From NCBI GenBank assembly GCA_021731385.1, contig JAKFXM010000147.1:1-14483 (forward strand): 14,483 bases of DNA, in the 5' to 3' direction. This DNA comes from Methanobacteriota archaeon (lineage in GTDB: Archaea > Altiarchaeota > Altiarchaeia > IMC4 > QMZM01). Below the pieces are notes generated by a model. The model searched no databases, was not told where the DNA came from, and worked only from the letters and a program-made list of their open reading frames with translations. Each line of letters starts with the position of its first letter. Within the stretch, counting starts at the first letter, position 1. Positions 13,454-14,483 of the stretch are shown here, one piece after another. The position numbers and the translations under genes are program-made.

Positions 13454-14356
13454 TTATTTCTTAATCCGAGGGCATTGCCCTCGGAGCTCCGAGACCTTTG
13501 GTCTCGGATTAATAATCGTTCCAATACCAATTTCTCCAAGCAGGGATCTTTCCAGATCCCCTGATTTCAAGGCACTTATTACTTCAGACTCTATGCCTTT
13601 TTCAGCAAGATTTAATAGTTCTAAAACCTTTTTTTTCATTCCCCCGGTTACATCAGTTGCAGTTGAATTCCCCAGTCTTATTGATTTTATATTTTTTGCA
13701 TTAATCTCTCTTATAATTTTTGCATTACTGTTCTTCTTTGGATCAAGGGCATAAATCCCGGAAACATCTGTTGCAAGGATTACCCTGTCAGCCTTAAGTT
13801 TTTCAGCCAGATATGGCACAAGATGATCCCCTGAGAGGATGCCAATGCCTGAAGTTTCATCAACAAGCACATCACCATATGCAACAGGGATAATATCAAG
13901 ATTCAGAAGTTTCTTTATTACGTTAGTGGGAAAAAATCTCAATCTTCCGTTTTTCAGAATTCCGACAGCAGATGGCTGGTATGCAATTGCATTTAATCCC
14001 TCCTTTTGTAATGCCTCTACAACAGAAAAATTCAGTTTTTCCATTGATTGATGGGTTATCGAAAATCCCCTTAACTGTTCATGCCCTGTAATTTCAATTA
14101 CAGAGCAGTTAAAATTTTGCGTAGCAAAATTTTCTTGATCACACTTCAAGCCACTATCCAGCATGTATTTTTTTGCAGGAACATGACCAAATGGTCCTGC
14201 ACCGTGTATAACCACAAGTCTGAATTTCCTCTGTTTTTTTGCCTGTGCTATCTCCTTTGCCAGTCTGTTTAGATTTCTCTGGTTTATTTCTGCTTTTTCC
14301 TCACTCTTTTTCGTTATGACCGAACCGCCTAATTTAAGGATTATAAGTTTTGTCAC
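13454..14356 (-). CDS. ipk: Isopentenyl phosphate kinase, with palindrome-encoded insert and tail
   Basis: IPK phosphorylates isopentenyl phosphate to IPP in the archaeal alternative mevalonate route. From GTG at 14356 the 300 residues begin with TKLIILKLGGSVIT (amino-acid kinase N-terminus). They contain HGAGPFGH with the catalytic His58, AYQPSA, YGDVLVD, ILSGDHLVPYLA, ATDVSGIY, STATDVTGGM and ERSLLGE. About 16 residues (75-90, ENFATQNF and on) are encoded by a hairpin pair and lengthen a loop before GFSITHQSMEKLN. The C-terminus past GTIIN (roughly 282-298) is encoded by a double-hairpin module. An upstream in-frame ATG at 14437, overlapping the stop of a preceding frame as ATGA, would add 27 residues, also containing a hairpin. 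I prefer GTG 14356 on family grounds, without certainty. Confidence 0.9.
   Translation of the reverse strand: MTKLIILKLGGSVITKKSEEKAEINQRNLNRLAKEIAQAKKQRKFRLVVIHGAGPFGHVPAKKYMLDSGLKCDQENFATQNFNCSVIEITGHEQLRGFSITHQSMEKLNFSVVEALQKEGLNAIAYQPSAVGILKNGRLRFFPTNVIKKLLNLDIIPVAYGDVLVDETSGIGILSGDHLVPYLAEKLKADRVILATDVSGIYALDPKKNSNAKIIREINAKNIKSIRLGNSTATDVTGGMKKKVLELLNLAEKGIESEVISALKSGDLERSLLGEIGIGTIINPRPKVSELRGQCPRIKK
13461..13512. repeat. Double-hairpin module forming the ipk 3' end
   Basis: TTAAT (13461-13465), hairpin CCGAGGGC-ATT-GCCCTCGG (13466-13484), AGCT (13485-13488), hairpin CCGAGACC-TTT-GGTCTCGG (13489-13507), ATTAA (13508-13512). Every stem is perfect. ipk reads through it, and its stop codon (complement of 13454-13456) lies 5 nt beyond. 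The second hairpin is the exact reverse complement of 5957-5975. Confidence 0.92.
14086..14133. repeat. Hairpin pair inserted in frame in ipk
   Basis: Arms CTGTAATT (14086-14093) and AATTACAG (14096-14103), linker AGCAGTT, then arms AAAATTTTGC (14111-14120) and GCAAAATTTT (14124-14133) around GTA. The total is 48 nt, or 16 codons. The second palindrome has the same arms as 2743-2765 and 6005-6027 but a different loop. The encoded residues fall between AKKYMLDSG and GFSITHQSM, a loop that is shorter in the IPKs of Methanothermobacter and Methanocaldococcus as I recall them. Confidence 0.82.
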
Positions 14357-14364
14357 TAAACCGC

Positions 14365-14385
14365 AGGGGGGGCTTTGCCCCCCCT
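14365..14385. repeat. GC-only hairpin upstream of the preferred ipk start
   Basis: Arms AGGGGGGGC (14365-14373) and GCCCCCCCT (14377-14385) enclose TTT. It sits 9 nt upstream of the GTG start of ipk on the minus strand. It would be part of the coding region if translation began at ATG 14437. The G/C run contrasts sharply with the AT-rich surroundings. Confidence 0.8.
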
Positions 14386-14433
14386 TCAGTTTTAAGTTTT
14401 TCCTGATTCCCCCCCGTTGATTATATTGAAATT

Positions 14434-14483
14434 TCATCCTTGAAGTTTTCTGTTTTTCATCATATACAAAATTATACGGGTTA
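14434..14483 (-). CDS. Possible 3' end of a gene entering from the right edge
   Basis: A minus-strand frame is open from the window edge and ends with a TGA at 14436-14434, reading TRIILYMMKNRKLQG as its last residues. The TGA overlaps the ATG at 14437 as ATGA, the coupling pattern seen at hydB-hydG, hydG-hydD and in the surface genes. In many archaea a mevalonate-pathway gene precedes ipk, but 15 residues are too few to identify it and the frame may be chance. Confidence 0.3.
   Translation of the reverse strand, partial: TRIILYMMKNRKLQG

Noticed and set aside
12307..13539. fni starting at 13539
   Set aside because: The extra 71 codons run through two palindromic modules and overlap the end of ipk. 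The Fni family starts at the MKNRKVEHLE segment (13326).

Overview
The window reads as archaeal. The evidence is a pilin-like protein with an archaeal class III signal peptide, isopentenyl phosphate kinase beside type 2 isopentenyl-diphosphate isomerase (archaeal lipid precursor pathway), a hydBGDA-type group 3b [NiFe] hydrogenase as in Thermococcales, and ATGA stop/start overlaps instead of long leaders. The DNA is AT-leaning. An anaerobic euryarchaeal or Altiarchaeota/DPANN-like lineage would fit, but the lineage is a guess.

Layout. Positions 1-3289 hold hydrogenase maturation genes: the 5' part of hypF on the minus strand, divergent from plus-strand hypC-hypD-hypE (all overlapping) and a hotdog acyl-CoA thioesterase. 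The thioesterase converges, with a 23-nt overlap, on a minus-strand operon that reads from high to low coordinates hydB-hydG-hydD-hydA and a second hypC (7846 to 3267). Upstream of hydB is ilvD (9753-8104). Then come four secreted or membrane-anchored proteins in a tight minus-strand series (12301-9820), followed by fni (13326-12307) and ipk (14356-13454). A 3' gene fragment lies at the right edge.

How the genes work together. HypC, D, E and F build and deliver the Fe(CN)2CO centre for HydA. HydA and HydD form the [NiFe] module, and HydB and HydG connect it through Fe-S clusters and FAD to NAD(P)H. IPK makes IPP from isopentenyl phosphate and Fni isomerises IPP to DMAPP for archaeal lipids. 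IlvD belongs to branched-chain amino acid synthesis. The four secreted proteins look like a cell-surface set.

The unusual content is a family of short palindromic modules made of chained hairpins, mostly 7-11 bp stems with 3-nt loops. They occur at about ten places, concentrated in the hyd operon and around ipk/fni. One class has a constant layout: TTAAT, hairpin, AGCT, hairpin, ATTAA. The stem sequences vary but stay paired. A second class forms a cloverleaf: an outer TATGTGG/CCACATA-type stem enclosing two hairpins. Several copies lie in frame inside conserved genes: 20 codons in hydA, 66 codons at the hydD N-terminus, about 16 codons in ipk, plus the ipk C-terminus. One copy supplies the hydA stop codon exactly after the last metal-binding motif, so HydA has no cleavable C-terminal tail. 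They resemble in behaviour Rickettsia palindromic elements and mitochondrial double-hairpin elements. I know of no archaeal family with this description, and no transposase is visible in the window.
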